Shown: positions 7,755 to 15,898, counted from the stretch's first letter. The stretch: DNA of 64,000 bases from Lachnospiraceae bacterium (GCA_022774705.1 JALFLM010000076.1:1-64000); one strand, 5' to 3'. The notes: generated by a model not told the origin, from the letters alone. Numbers and translations are program-made.

Positions 7755-9373
7755 AGTGAAGTCTCCGTTTCAGTCTGTATTTTGCGGATCATGACAGTGG
7801 CTTCCGTTCCTTCGCCGGGGTCAGATTCAATCTTTAAGGAGCCGTGGAATTCGTCAACCAGATTTTTAACCAGGTACAGACCGGTTCCATGGCCGGGGCC
7901 CTTTGTGGAGATGCCCCATTCCGTGATTCTGTTTACCAGTTCCCTGCTCATGCCCCGTCCTGTATCGAGAACCGAGATGTATGTGCTTTCTTCATCGATG
8001 AATACGGTGAGCTGGATTTCTTTCAGAAAATGATCACAGGAATTCAGTTCTTCGATGGCATTCTGAAGCAGGTTGCCCAGAATGGTTACATACGCGTTGG
8101 AAGGAATGCCGGTGGTCAGATGGGCGCAGCAGCTTTCAGGCACCAGATTCAGGGTGATGTCCAGTTCGGCTGCGCGGATGGCTTTGCCGATTATGATGGC
8201 AGCAACCCCCTGATGGGTGATCAGCCGGGAAATCTGACTGATGGAACGGGAGGAACCCATACTGCTCTGAAGAAGATATTCCTTTGCTTCTTCCACATGA
8301 TCGGTCTCCAGATAGCCCAGGATAACATGAAGCTTGTTCATGAATTCATGATTGAAAGCCCGCAGGGTATCCACCATGTTGTTGGCATCCTCCAGCTGTT
8401 CCGTCATCTCATTGATCAGTTTGGCATTCTGGAACAGAGAGGCGGCGCCGACCAGCTGCCCGTTGGAATATAGGGGCAGATGGGTGATCAGCAGGTTTTT
8501 GCCGTGAAGAACCATGTGCTCGTTGTAAATTGCCTGTCTTGTCTCAAGAACCTGGGGCAGCTTGCTTTCCGGCATGACGTCCTGTATGGGAACCCGGTCA
8601 TAGGGGATGATGGGCAGCCCCAGGATCTCACAGCCTATGTTGTTGATGATGGTAATGCGTTTATCTGTGTTGATGGCGATAACGCCTTCGTCAATAATAT
8701 TCAGTACATTGGCATTGCCGTCGTAGATCCGGGAGAACTGTTCGGGATTATAGCCTTTCAGCTGATTTCGTATGAAACGCATGGAGGCTGTTGCACACAG
8801 GATGCCGATTCCCAGCAGCAGGATCATTGCCAGAATGTATATGGGAGCCGATTTCACAATATTGGAAAACTGACGCCGGTACAGAGTCGATACGGCTACA
8901 AAACCGATGATGGTGTCGTCGGTATCTTTGATGGTAGAGTAGGCGATGCGGTAACGCCTACCCCTGTCATCCTTTTTGGTATCCGTATAATCGATATCAT
9001 CTTCCAGCAGCTCCATCTCCCGGCTGCCTGTCAGTCTTCCGATATAGGCGGGATCACAATTATAGATAATCGTTCCCGTTTTATCAACCAGGGTAATGCT
9101 GTCCACGATGGGCATATCATCTATCAGATCCTGCAGAAAAGATTCGCACTTTTCGGTTGCATAGCCGCGCTTTACGGAATCAATAACATTAGGTCCTGCA
9201 GATAATGCGTTGGCTGTGGTCAGAAGGTTATCGGCAATGATCTTAACCTGTGAAGAGATATTCACGGAAATCGATACGATGGCACAGATGATCACTGCAA
9301 GCGCGATACATCCCAGCTGAACCATATATATATGATATTCAAATGTTAACTTTTCTTTCGGGAATTTTTTCAT
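7751..9373 (-). CDS. CitA/DcuS-type sensor histidine kinase
   Basis: A 540-residue membrane kinase. A first membrane helix (about residues 17-37) is followed by an extracytoplasmic PDC/Cache sensor region (about 38-175), then a second helix (about 178-200) and a cytoplasmic PAS domain (about 220-325, INIIDEGVIAI-like). The phosphoacceptor histidine is in RAFNHEFMNKLHVILGYLE near residue 342, in the SpoB-like dimerisation domain typical of the CitA family. A HATPase domain follows, with NLLQNAIEEL, DTGRGM and GTGLYLVKNLVDE. The ligand is probably a small organic acid but cannot be deduced. The start at 9373 has a GGAG ribosome binding site. It forms an operon with the overlapping response regulator gene downstream. 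Confidence 0.9.
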   Translation of the reverse strand: MKKFPKEKLTFEYHIYMVQLGCIALAVIICAIVSISVNISSQVKIIADNLLTTANALSAGPNVIDSVKRGYATEKCESFLQDLIDDMPIVDSITLVDKTGTIIYNCDPAYIGRLTGSREMELLEDDIDYTDTKKDDRGRRYRIAYSTIKDTDDTIIGFVAVSTLYRRQFSNIVKSAPIYILAMILLLGIGILCATASMRFIRNQLKGYNPEQFSRIYDGNANVLNIIDEGVIAINTDKRITIINNIGCEILGLPIIPYDRVPIQDVMPESKLPQVLETRQAIYNEHMVLHGKNLLITHLPLYSNGQLVGAASLFQNAKLINEMTEQLEDANNMVDTLRAFNHEFMNKLHVILGYLETDHVEEAKEYLLQSSMGSSRSISQISRLITHQGVAAIIIGKAIRAAELDITLNLVPESCCAHLTTGIPSNAYVTILGNLLQNAIEELNSCDHFLKEIQLTVFIDEESTYISVLDTGRGMSRELVNRITEWGISTKGPGHGTGLYLVKNLVDEFHGSLKIESDPGEGTEATVMIRKIQTETETSL

Positions 9374-9651
9374 GGTATACTCCTTTGATACGGTCTATTT
9401 TATAAGGGAATACCAGAATGTGCAATGGAATAATTATTTTTTTTAGTTAGTTAACATTTTGTGTATTTTGTAAAACTTTCCTTTGACTTTTTTATATAAT
9501 ATAATGAAAATGCCGAAGATTTTTTGAAATTTTATCAGTATTAAAGATCGTTCCGTGCCTGAAAAGGCGGCCGCAACGGTTGTACATCAGGTCTGAGGCT
9601 GCTTATGTAAGATGATTATTGTATGGTGAATTGGGGGAAGGAGGATTTATT

Positions 9652-9807
9652 ATGACAGTATCATTGACAGCGTATGTAAAACAGAATCTGACGGCGACAG
9701 AGCCGGAAAAGGAAAAAGTGATTTCGGTACTTTACAGGATGTTTGGCATGGGAGTGATTTCAGAGAGGGAACTGCTTCGCAATATTGAGTTGTTAAGAAG
9801 AAGGTAA
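9652..9807 (+). CDS. Small protein of unknown function (51 residues)
   Basis: Not recognised. A strong ribosome binding site (GGAAGGAGG at about 9635-9644) precedes the ATG at 9652, which supports translation. The 51-residue product has no membrane segment or cysteines. Its C-terminal half (VLYRMFGMGVISERELLRNIELL) vaguely resembles the short helical SHOCT-type motif often found at C-termini, but the match is too weak to rely on. The gene stands alone between the divergent CitA-like kinase gene and the homocysteine methyltransferase-like gene, with a strong hairpin at 9891-9919 downstream. Confidence 0.6.
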   Translation: MTVSLTAYVKQNLTATEPEKEKVISVLYRMFGMGVISERELLRNIELLRRR

Positions 9808-9890
9808 GGCCGGAAAGGCTGTGAGCAGGACCCGTTTTCCGCGGGGGATGTGTGGATACAAAAGGATAAAGTTTCATAAAGAGAAAAAAG

Positions 9891-9919
9891 ACAGGCAGGC
9901 GTCCCGGACGCCTGCCTGT
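9891..9919. terminator. Strong inverted repeat, probable terminator
   Basis: ACAGGCAGGCGTC and GACGCCTGCCTGT form a perfect 13-bp stem around CCG. The T-tract is better on the minus strand (a run of six A at 9884-9889 on the plus strand) than on the plus strand (TTTGTC), so its direction is uncertain; the plus-strand transcript of the 51-residue gene is the obvious candidate. Confidence 0.7.
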
Positions 9920-10056
9920 TTGTCAGGAGGCGCCCCGGCGGAGTATGTTTCTGTCCGGTCCCGGGATATGGTCTTGCGCAGGAGATTTTTTATGTGTATA
10001 CTTGGAATGTCAGTGACAAAAGATACAATGAAAACATCGGTATGCGAGGTAATTTT

Positions 10057-11013
10057 ATGAATAGAGAAGAATTTATCAGATTAACACAGGAAAAACCGTT
10101 TTTACTTGATGGAGCCATGGGTTCCAATCTGATTCTGGCAGGTATGCCCAGAGGCGTCTGCTCAGAGCAGTGGATTCTGGAACATCCTCAGGTGGTTGAG
10201 AAACTCCAGCGGGCGTATATGGAAGCGGGCAGTCAGGCAGTTTATGCTCCCACATTTATGGCAAACCGGATCAGCCTGGACAATTTGGGACTGGCAGATC
10301 AGGTGGAACGCTTCAACCGGGAGATTCCGAAGATTTCCCGGCGGGCGGTGGGCGACCGGATTCTGGTTGCCGGCGATATGACTACCTGCGGAAAGATGCT
10401 GGAGCCGGGAGGTCCCATCAGTCATGACGAACTGTTTGCCGCCTATGCGGAACAGGTTCGCCTGCTGACGGAAGCAGGGGTGGATTTTATCATCGGCGAA
10501 ACCCTTCTATATGAAGAGGAAGCTCTGGTACTGCTGGATGCGGCTGCATCGGTAACGGATACGGCAGTCTGCTGCAGCTTTACGGTGGAAGGGGACGGCA
10601 CGCTGCCTTTCGGAGGCAATGTGGTGGATGCTGTGGCCAGTGCAGAGACCATGGGTGCGGCAGCAGCGGGAATCAACTGTTCCATGGGACCCGACCAGGC
10701 GCTGGCTGTTGTGAGAAACATGAGTGAACGCCTTTCAATTCCCGTAATCGCCAAGCTCAATGCCGGTATGCCGGACATTTCTGATACGGGTGAGGTTGTC
10801 TACAGCATGGATGAGGAAAAATTTGCTTATTACATGGAAAAACTGCTGGATGCCGGCGCATCGGTTGTGGGCGGCTGCTGCGGAACAACACCGGCTTATA
10901 TCGCGGCACTGAAAAAGGTAATCGACAGAAGAACGGCAGGCAGAAAAACTGTTGATGAAAAAGCGGATGATAAGAGAACTTCTGATAAAAAAAACGCTGA
11001 TAAGGAGATGTGA
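10057..11013 (+). CDS. Homocysteine S-methyltransferase family protein
   Basis: A 318-residue TIM-barrel enzyme of the betaine-homocysteine/MetH N-terminal domain family, which transfers a methyl group to a thiol such as homocysteine. LLDGAMGSNLILAGMPRG opens the barrel. The zinc-binding cysteines are in GINCSMG (about residue 208) and GGCCGTTPAYI (about residues 272-274). The B12-binding part of MetH is absent, so the methyl donor may be a partner corrinoid protein, betaine or S-methylmethionine. ATG 10057 is chosen; the frame is open from 9994. The last 30 residues are a charged Lys/Asp-rich tail absent from most homologues. The next gene starts 2 bp after its stop codon, so it is probably co-transcribed with the Fur-family gene. 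Confidence 0.85.
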   Translation: MNREEFIRLTQEKPFLLDGAMGSNLILAGMPRGVCSEQWILEHPQVVEKLQRAYMEAGSQAVYAPTFMANRISLDNLGLADQVERFNREIPKISRRAVGDRILVAGDMTTCGKMLEPGGPISHDELFAAYAEQVRLLTEAGVDFIIGETLLYEEEALVLLDAAASVTDTAVCCSFTVEGDGTLPFGGNVVDAVASAETMGAAAAGINCSMGPDQALAVVRNMSERLSIPVIAKLNAGMPDISDTGEVVYSMDEEKFAYYMEKLLDAGASVVGGCCGTTPAYIAALKKVIDRRTAGRKTVDEKADDKRTSDKKNADKEM

Positions 11014-11015
11014 TT

Positions 11016-11441
11016 ATGAGCAGAGTGGCCGGTTATCGGACGAAAAACCGGGATATGATGCTTGCCTATATGAAGGAAAACCGGGATCGCACCGTTTATG
11101 TCAATGACATCCATCAGTATATGAAAGAACAGGGAGTTAATGTCAATATTACAACCATCTACCGTTTTCTGGATAAACTGCTGGAGGAACGCCGGATTCT
11201 GAAATATACAGCGGATAAAGGAGAGTGTGCCGGCTTTCAGTATGTGGGGGAAGGCAATTGTTGTGAGGAGCATCTCCATGTGAAATGTACTGCATGCGGC
11301 AAGGTGATTCATCTGGACTGCCAGTTTATGGATGAAATCCGCCATCATCTGCAGGAGCATCACCGCTTTATTCTGCAATGCAGCGGCTCCAGTCTGTTCG
11401 GATTATGTGAAGAATGTCAGAAGAAATTGCAAAAAGATTGA
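11016..11441 (+). CDS. Fur-family metal-responsive regulator
   Basis: A 141-residue repressor of the Fur/Zur/PerR family. The N-terminal winged helix includes VYVNDIHQYMKEQGVNVNITTIYRFLDKL. The C-terminal dimerisation/metal domain has EEHLHVKCTACGKVIHLDC and a second LCEECQKK, giving two CxxC pairs for structural zinc. Which metal it senses cannot be read off; the Zur branch is plausible. The ATG at 11016 has AAGGAG at 11002-11007, 8 bp upstream. The gene is immediately downstream of the homocysteine methyltransferase-like gene. Possible targets in the neighbourhood are the four-cluster ferredoxin and the metal permease, which has an operator-like inverted repeat at 13046-13068. Confidence 0.88.
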   Translation: MSRVAGYRTKNRDMMLAYMKENRDRTVYVNDIHQYMKEQGVNVNITTIYRFLDKLLEERRILKYTADKGECAGFQYVGEGNCCEEHLHVKCTACGKVIHLDCQFMDEIRHHLQEHHRFILQCSGSSLFGLCEECQKKLQKD

Positions 11442-11466
11442 CATTACTTTTACATCTTGTTAAAAT
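11438..11466 (+). promoter_or_regulatory. Sigma-A promoter of the four-cluster ferredoxin
   Basis: TTGACA (11438-11443, overlapping the stop codon of the Fur-family gene), 17-bp spacer, TAAAAT (11461-11466). The leader from about 11473 can form a hairpin (GCAGTAT with ATACTGC). Confidence 0.75.
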
Positions 11467-11581
11467 GAACACACAGGCAGTATTCGACGTATTTTGTGCA
11501 ACTTCTATAATTTGCATTATCATACTGCTGAATTAACTGTCAAAAAAGAGGGTACGTATTGATTTACGGAAAGGGGTAAAA

Positions 11582-11968
11582 ATGAAGAAATTAAAAGTTG
11601 TAGACCAGGAAGCGTGTATGGCATGCAGACAGTGTGAAGTTGTCTGTTCAGAAACATTCTACAAAGAATATGATCCGGATTTATCATGCATCCGTATCGG
11701 AGAGAAAAACGGCGCAGTAAAGACGACTGTCTGTGTACAGTGCGGTAAGTGTGCAAAATCCTGTGAACAGGAAGCAATCACCAAGAATGCAAAGGGCGTT
11801 TTCACAATCGACAAGAAGAAATGCGTCGGCTGCGGCAAATGTGCGGAAGTTTGTCCTTTCGGTGTTCTGGTTATGCGTAAAGGTGCTGAACATCCTTCAA
11901 AATGTATCGCATGCGGCAAGTGCGCAAAATCCTGCCCTGTTGATGCAATCGCTGTTGTTGAGAAATAA
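11582..11968 (+). CDS. Polyferredoxin-like protein with four 4Fe-4S cluster motifs
   Basis: A 128-residue soluble protein with four CxxCxxCxxxC/P motifs: CMACRQCEVVC near the N-terminus, CVQCGKCAKSC, CVGCGKCAEVC and CIACGKCAKSC. This is the pattern of HycB/DmsB-like electron-transfer subunits, built as two double-cluster ferredoxin units. It has no signal peptide or membrane segment, so it is a cytoplasmic electron carrier. Its redox partner is unknown because no oxidoreductase catalytic subunit is adjacent. The start has a ribosome binding site (AAAGGGG, about 11571-11576) and the gene has its own promoter and terminator, so it is transcribed as a single gene. Confidence 0.88.
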   Translation: MKKLKVVDQEACMACRQCEVVCSETFYKEYDPDLSCIRIGEKNGAVKTTVCVQCGKCAKSCEQEAITKNAKGVFTIDKKKCVGCGKCAEVCPFGVLVMRKGAEHPSKCIACGKCAKSCPVDAIAVVEK

Positions 11969-12021
11969 TCAGGTTTACATAGTCGGGACAGCGGATTGTC
12001 CCGCACGGTAAAAGGACAGCC

Positions 12022-12070
12022 AAAACGGATACGGTCCGGTTCCGCAGGGAATCAGGCGGTATCCGTTTTT
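12022..12070 (+). terminator. Rho-independent terminator after the four-cluster ferredoxin
   Basis: AAAACGGATAC pairs with GTATCCGTTTTT; the intervening sequence can extend the stem and a run of T follows. Confidence 0.8.
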
Positions 12071-12152
12071 CATATGGTGTGCCCGGATGGCACACAGGGC
12101 TCAGGTATCTGATATGTGAACGTATGAAGATATAAACGATGGGGACAGGAGA

Positions 12153-13016
12153 TTACAGCAGGCCGGTAAGCTGGATAAGGATTCCCCAGCAGACGCCGGA
12201 GAGATACAGAAGGCCCAGAATCTGCAGATTCTTTTTCCTGTTCCGGTGCAGGCGGAACAGGATCAGCAGCCCTACGCCGGCGCTGACCAGAAGTCCGGAC
12301 ATCATAGCGCCGCCGTTCAGGATTCCCTCCAGATACAGCTGCGTAATCACTACGGAAGCAGCACAGTTGGGAATCAGCCCCACCAGGGCGGCAAGCATCT
12401 GACCAGCTACAGGAACATTAAGAATCAGTCCGGACAGATTCTCCTCGCCGATTCCTTCGATCACCAGGTTCAGAACGAGAGAAATCAGGAAAATATAGAC
12501 AACGATCCGGATCGTATGGTTTACGGCAGAACGGGTAATGCTGCCATTTTCACAGTGACAGTGTTCATGTTCGCAGATGGAGTGAATGTCCGCTTTTTTT
12601 TCAGGCTCACGGAATATGCGCACGAGAATCTGATCGGCAGCCAGACCGGTTACAATACCGATGAGCATCTTCATGCCCAGTATTTTCAGGATAAGAACCG
12701 GGTTTACCTGCTCTGACAAAAGGATCGGAAGCATCTCATCGGAGGTGGAGAGGTATACGGCAAGAAGGGTTCCTACGGTAATCAGTCTGCCGGCATACAG
12801 ACTGGAAGCAGCAGCGGAAAAACCGCATTGGGGGAAAATACCCAGAAAACCGCCCCATACAGGCCCCAGCTTTCCGGCTTTGCGGATCAGACGCGTCGTC
12901 TGCTCTCCGGTTTTGTGTTCCAGATATTCCATCAGCAGATACGTAACAAATAAAAACGGAATCAGCCGCAGACTGTCCAGTCCGCTGTCCATTAAAATAT
13001 CGGCAATTTTCTCCAT
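12153..13016 (-). CDS. Putative manganese/arsenic-type efflux permease
   Basis: A 287-residue integral membrane protein with about eight hydrophobic segments. The motif GGFLGIFPQCGFSAAAS near residue 55 and LIPNCAASVVITQLYL near residue 215 are inverted-repeat-like transport motifs. A central cytoplasmic loop is His/Cys-rich (HSICEHEHCHC, about residues 146-156) and probably binds metal. The family is annotated in databases as putative manganese transporter or arsenic efflux protein; the substrate is not proven. It is transcribed alone from a perfect consensus promoter on the minus strand, with an operator-like inverted repeat at the predicted start site. This suggests repression relieved by the transported ion, possibly through the nearby Fur-family protein. 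Confidence 0.75.
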   Translation of the reverse strand: MEKIADILMDSGLDSLRLIPFLFVTYLLMEYLEHKTGEQTTRLIRKAGKLGPVWGGFLGIFPQCGFSAAASSLYAGRLITVGTLLAVYLSTSDEMLPILLSEQVNPVLILKILGMKMLIGIVTGLAADQILVRIFREPEKKADIHSICEHEHCHCENGSITRSAVNHTIRIVVYIFLISLVLNLVIEGIGEENLSGLILNVPVAGQMLAALVGLIPNCAASVVITQLYLEGILNGGAMMSGLLVSAGVGLLILFRLHRNRKKNLQILGLLYLSGVCWGILIQLTGLL

Positions 13017-13045
13017 AAATCAATCTCCCTTAAAAAATCAGCATT

Positions 13046-13068
13046 AAAACGCAAATGGTTTGCATTTT
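13046..13068. promoter_or_regulatory. Operator-like inverted repeat at the permease promoter
   Basis: AAAACGCAAA (13046-13055) and TTTGCATTTT (13059-13068) are inverted 10-bp arms with one mismatch around TGG. The repeat starts 3 bp downstream of the minus-strand -10 box, covering the predicted transcription start, as expected for a repressor site. It does not match the classical Fur, Zur or PerR consensus, so the regulator is unknown. Confidence 0.65.
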
Positions 13069-13071
13069 GAG

Positions 13072-13100
13072 ATTATAAAGAGTTTATGCATACTTGTCAA
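13072..13100 (-). promoter_or_regulatory. Perfect consensus sigma-A promoter of the permease gene
   Basis: On the minus strand, TTGACA (13100-13095), 17-bp spacer, TATAAT (13077-13072). Confidence 0.85.
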
Positions 13101-13195
13101 GAGTCTGGGGAGATGAGTTTTAATATGATTTTAATTATTTTCCTCTTTTGTTTTAATGTGTATCGGGTATGATGTGAGTGTAAAAAGAATTGCAG

Positions 13196-13218
13196 ATATA
13201 TACGTCTATATATACGTC
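13196..13218. repeat. Two direct 11-bp repeats upstream of the two-component operon
   Basis: ATATATACGTC occurs at 13196-13206 and 13208-13218, a 12-bp period. A candidate -10 (TATGAT, 13168-13173) lies upstream, placing the repeat in the early leader. OmpR-type regulators bind tandem direct repeats of about this spacing, so autoregulation by the regulator encoded at 13786 is possible but unproven. Confidence 0.5.
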
Positions 13219-13244
13219 GATGATACAGAGAAAGGATTATGATT

Positions 13245-13814
13245 ATGGAAGATATGGAAAAGAGAGAATTGATAGAAAAACTGGCAGAAAAGGCACAGAT
13301 CAGCAAAGAAGAGGCACAAGCGGTTCTGGAACGCAACAACTGGGATATTCTGGACTGCATGATTGAGCTGGAGAGGGCCGGGCGGATCCATGATTCCGAT
13401 GTACAGACGGGGACCGGCTATTCCACACAGGATCAGAATTCGGAAGAATTTCAGCAGGTTACGGTTACCGCATCGCGCACCAGGGAAGAATCCACCGGTG
13501 TGAAGCTGAAGCGGATCCTGAAGAAACTGTTTCGCAAAAGTCTGGATAATGATTTTGTGGTTACACATAAAGAAAAGGAAATTCTGCATGTACCGGTGCT
13601 GATACCGGTTATACTTCTGCTGGTTGTTTTCTGGGCTACGGTGGTGGTTCTGTGCATCGGTCTGCTGGCAGGGCTGCGCTATTCCTTCCGGGGAAATGAT
13701 CTCGGTACGGATAAGGTGAATGAGACTATGGACAAGGTGGCGGATTGTGCGGAAGATATTAAAGAGAAGGTCAGGGAATTTATAGATGAAGAGAATACTG
13801 ATAGTAGAAGATGA
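13245..13814 (+). CDS. UBA-like domain membrane protein (DUF4342-like), first gene of a two-component operon
   Basis: A 189-residue protein. Residues about 1-45 form a UBA/TS-N-like three-helix domain (KAQISKEEAQAVLERNNWDI, DCMIELERAGRI), as in DUF4342 proteins. A polar linker follows, then a segment resembling the DUF4342 beta region (LKRILKKLFRKSLDNDFVV), one strong membrane helix (about residues 117-143) and an amphipathic tail. The role is unknown; the position suggests an accessory membrane component of the following two-component system. AAAGGA at 13230-13235 favours the ATG at 13245 over the one at 13239. The 3' end overlaps the response regulator gene by 29 bases. Confidence 0.8.
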   Translation: MEDMEKRELIEKLAEKAQISKEEAQAVLERNNWDILDCMIELERAGRIHDSDVQTGTGYSTQDQNSEEFQQVTVTASRTREESTGVKLKRILKKLFRKSLDNDFVVTHKEKEILHVPVLIPVILLLVVFWATVVVLCIGLLAGLRYSFRGNDLGTDKVNETMDKVADCAEDIKEKVREFIDEENTDSRR

Positions 13815-14487
13815 AGATAAGATTGCCCGTTTTCTGGAACTGGAACTGGTTCATGAGGGGTATGAGGTAGTGAAAAAACATGATGGGAGAAGCGGTCTGG
13901 AAGCGGCGCTTTCGGGAAGCTTTTCCCTGATGATACTTGATATCATGCTGCCGGGAATCAACGGGCTGGAGGTACTCAGGCGTCTGAGGAAAACGTCGGA
14001 GCTCCCGGTGATCATGCTGACAGCCAGAGATCAGGTGATGGATAAGGTAAACGGCCTTGACATGGGTGCGGATGATTATATGACCAAGCCTTTTGCCGTG
14101 GAGGAACTGCTGGCGCGGATCCGTCTGGTTCTGCGCAAGCATTCGTCGTCAGAACCGGAAACGGCGGCAGGCAGCGGGCATATTCACCAGATCCGGGGGC
14201 TGGTGATGGATGAATCGGCTCACACGGTCAAATACCAGGGAAAGGAAATTTCGCTGACCAATAAGGAGTTTCAGCTTTTAAGAGAATTGATGATAAACTG
14301 CAATGTTGTTCTGTCAAGAGAAACCATTCTCAGCAGCGTATGGGGCTACGATTATGTGGGAGAGACCAACGTGGTGGATGTGTATGTCCGTTTCCTGCGC
14401 CATAAGATCGATGATGCCGTAGGAGAGAAATTTATTCTCACTGTGCGGGGAGTGGGCTACGTAATCAAAGACGAACACCGGGAATAA
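13786..14487 (+). CDS. OmpR/PhoB-type response regulator
   Basis: A 233-residue regulator. The receiver domain has D52 in MILDIMLPG as phosphoacceptor, acidic residues E8/D9, and the conserved Lys in DYMTKPFAVEELLARI. The C-terminal winged helix (about residues 140-230) contains LTNKEFQLLRELM, SRETILSSVWGYDY, VDVYVRFLRHKID and TVRGVGYVIK, a complete PhoB-type DNA-binding domain resembling ArlR. It starts inside the 3' end of the UBA-like gene and is followed 31 bp later by its cognate kinase gene, so the three genes form one operon. Confidence 0.93.
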   Translation: MKRILIVEDEDKIARFLELELVHEGYEVVKKHDGRSGLEAALSGSFSLMILDIMLPGINGLEVLRRLRKTSELPVIMLTARDQVMDKVNGLDMGADDYMTKPFAVEELLARIRLVLRKHSSSEPETAAGSGHIHQIRGLVMDESAHTVKYQGKEISLTNKEFQLLRELMINCNVVLSRETILSSVWGYDYVGETNVVDVYVRFLRHKIDDAVGEKFILTVRGVGYVIKDEHRE

Positions 14488-14520
14488 AAGAGGGCGGCAT
14501 GAATAAAAGAGGGGCAGCAT
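14482..14520 (+). repeat. Tandem duplication of a ribosome-binding/start region with a 7-codon mini-ORF
   Basis: GAATAAAAGAGGGCGGCAT (14482-14500) is repeated almost exactly at 14501-14520. The first copy includes the stop codon of the response regulator gene. Each copy ends in an ATG. The first ATG (14499) opens a 7-codon frame (MNKRGAA) ending in TGA at 14520-14522, overlapping the ATG of the kinase gene (14519). This could couple or tune kinase translation. Confidence 0.7.
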
Positions 14521-15898
14521 GAATAAAGAACAGACAGATAGTAAAAGAGAAAAACAGCGGGAGGACAGACGGGACCGCACCGCAGGCCGCTCCGGTTCCA
14601 TTGCATGGAAACTGAATCTGGCAAACCAGAGGAAACGGCTGGGCAGTCTGATTTCTACAGCCCTGTTTGTTTTTATTGTTATGGTACTGGTATGGTTTCT
14701 GGCAGCGGAACAGATGCTTATTCCATCAGGTGCACAGGTGGTTCGGGGGCATCTGGAAGGAAGCCTGAAAAACCTGGAAACATTGAAATATATATTTATT
14801 GACGGGTCAGGAACACGTTATGCGGCAGAACTGGGCCGTTTTCTTCTGTTTATCCGGACACCCTTTCTTGCAGCCTGCGGGGGTGCATTTGTCTGGTGGA
14901 CTCTGGGTTTCATAAATGGAACGGAATCCTACCGGAAGTATCTGAAACCCATTGATGAGATTGCTCTGGCGGCAGAGGAGATTTCCAGCAAAAATATGAT
15001 GGAGGAGCGTTTTTCCAGTCTGGAGGAGGCTATCGATCATATTGACGGAAGCTCGCCGGAGCTGATGCTGAATACGGGCGATTCCGATCTGCAGGGACTG
15101 GAGGCGGCCATCAATAATATGCTGAAACGGCTGCACAACAGCTACAGGCAGCAGATCCGTTTTGTAGACGATGCCAGCCATGAACTGCGCACGCCTATTG
15201 CTGTGATTCAGGGCTACATCAATATGCTGGACCGGTGGGGAAAATCGGACGAGAGTATACTGGAGGAATCCATAGCGGCCATCAAAGCGGAAGCGGCCCA
15301 TATGAATACGCTGGTGGAACAGCTTCTGTTTCTTGCAAGAGGAGATGCGGGAAGGCAGAAATTTGAGCCGGAGCCGGTGAATCTTCTGTCCATGATGGAG
15401 GAAATCGCAGAGGAATCCCGGATGATCGACCCGGAGCACCGTTACGAACTGCGGGTATCGGAATCGGTGGAAATTCAGGCGGATTATGCCATGCTTAAGC
15501 AGTCGGTTCGTATTCTGATCGACAATGCAGCCAAATACAGTCCTTCCGGCAGCAGGATACGCATGCGGATGTATACCCGGGATACTCCCGGCGGCGGCAA
15601 CAGAGGCACCGTCAGCGGGAGGAATGGAGATACCTGCAGCGGAACAAAAAAACAGGTCTGTATTGAGATTCAGGATAACGGCATGGGAATCGGCAAAAAT
15701 GATGTGGGCCATATTTTTGAAAGGCTGTACCGGGGAGATCCGGCAAGAAATTCCAGAACAGGAGGAAGCGGCCTCGGGCTTTCCATTGCCCGGTGGATCG
15801 TAGAAAGGCATAAGGGCTTTTTTGAGGTGATCAGTTATGAAGAAATAGGAACCCGGATCACCATCGTACTGCCGCTGGAGCAGACATCTCAGGTATGA
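14519..15898 (+). CDS. Sensor histidine kinase partner of the OmpR-type regulator
   Basis: A 459-residue membrane kinase. A basic N-terminal region (about 40 residues) precedes a first membrane helix (about 42-65). A short extracytoplasmic loop and a second helix (about 113-135) follow, then a HAMP-like linker. The H-box is FVDDASHELRTPIAVIQGY with the phosphoacceptor His near residue 221. HATPase motifs follow: IDNAAKYSPSG, DNGMGIG and GGSGLGLSIARWIVERH. A Gly/Thr-rich insertion (about residues 355-380) interrupts the ATPase domain. It resembles ArlS/CroS-like kinases; the stimulus is unknown. The start is the ATG at the end of a tandem duplication that also holds the stop codon of the regulator gene. 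Confidence 0.9.
   Translation: MNKEQTDSKREKQREDRRDRTAGRSGSIAWKLNLANQRKRLGSLISTALFVFIVMVLVWFLAAEQMLIPSGAQVVRGHLEGSLKNLETLKYIFIDGSGTRYAAELGRFLLFIRTPFLAACGGAFVWWTLGFINGTESYRKYLKPIDEIALAAEEISSKNMMEERFSSLEEAIDHIDGSSPELMLNTGDSDLQGLEAAINNMLKRLHNSYRQQIRFVDDASHELRTPIAVIQGYINMLDRWGKSDESILEESIAAIKAEAAHMNTLVEQLLFLARGDAGRQKFEPEPVNLLSMMEEIAEESRMIDPEHRYELRVSESVEIQADYAMLKQSVRILIDNAAKYSPSGSRIRMRMYTRDTPGGGNRGTVSGRNGDTCSGTKKQVCIEIQDNGMGIGKNDVGHIFERLYRGDPARNSRTGGSGLGLSIARWIVERHKGFFEVISYEEIGTRITIVLPLEQTSQV

Noticed and set aside
9483..9505. TTGACT followed by TATAAT as a promoter upstream of the 51-residue gene
   Set aside because: The spacing is only about 6 to 11 bp, far from 17; the AT-rich sequence may contain a promoter but this pair is not one.
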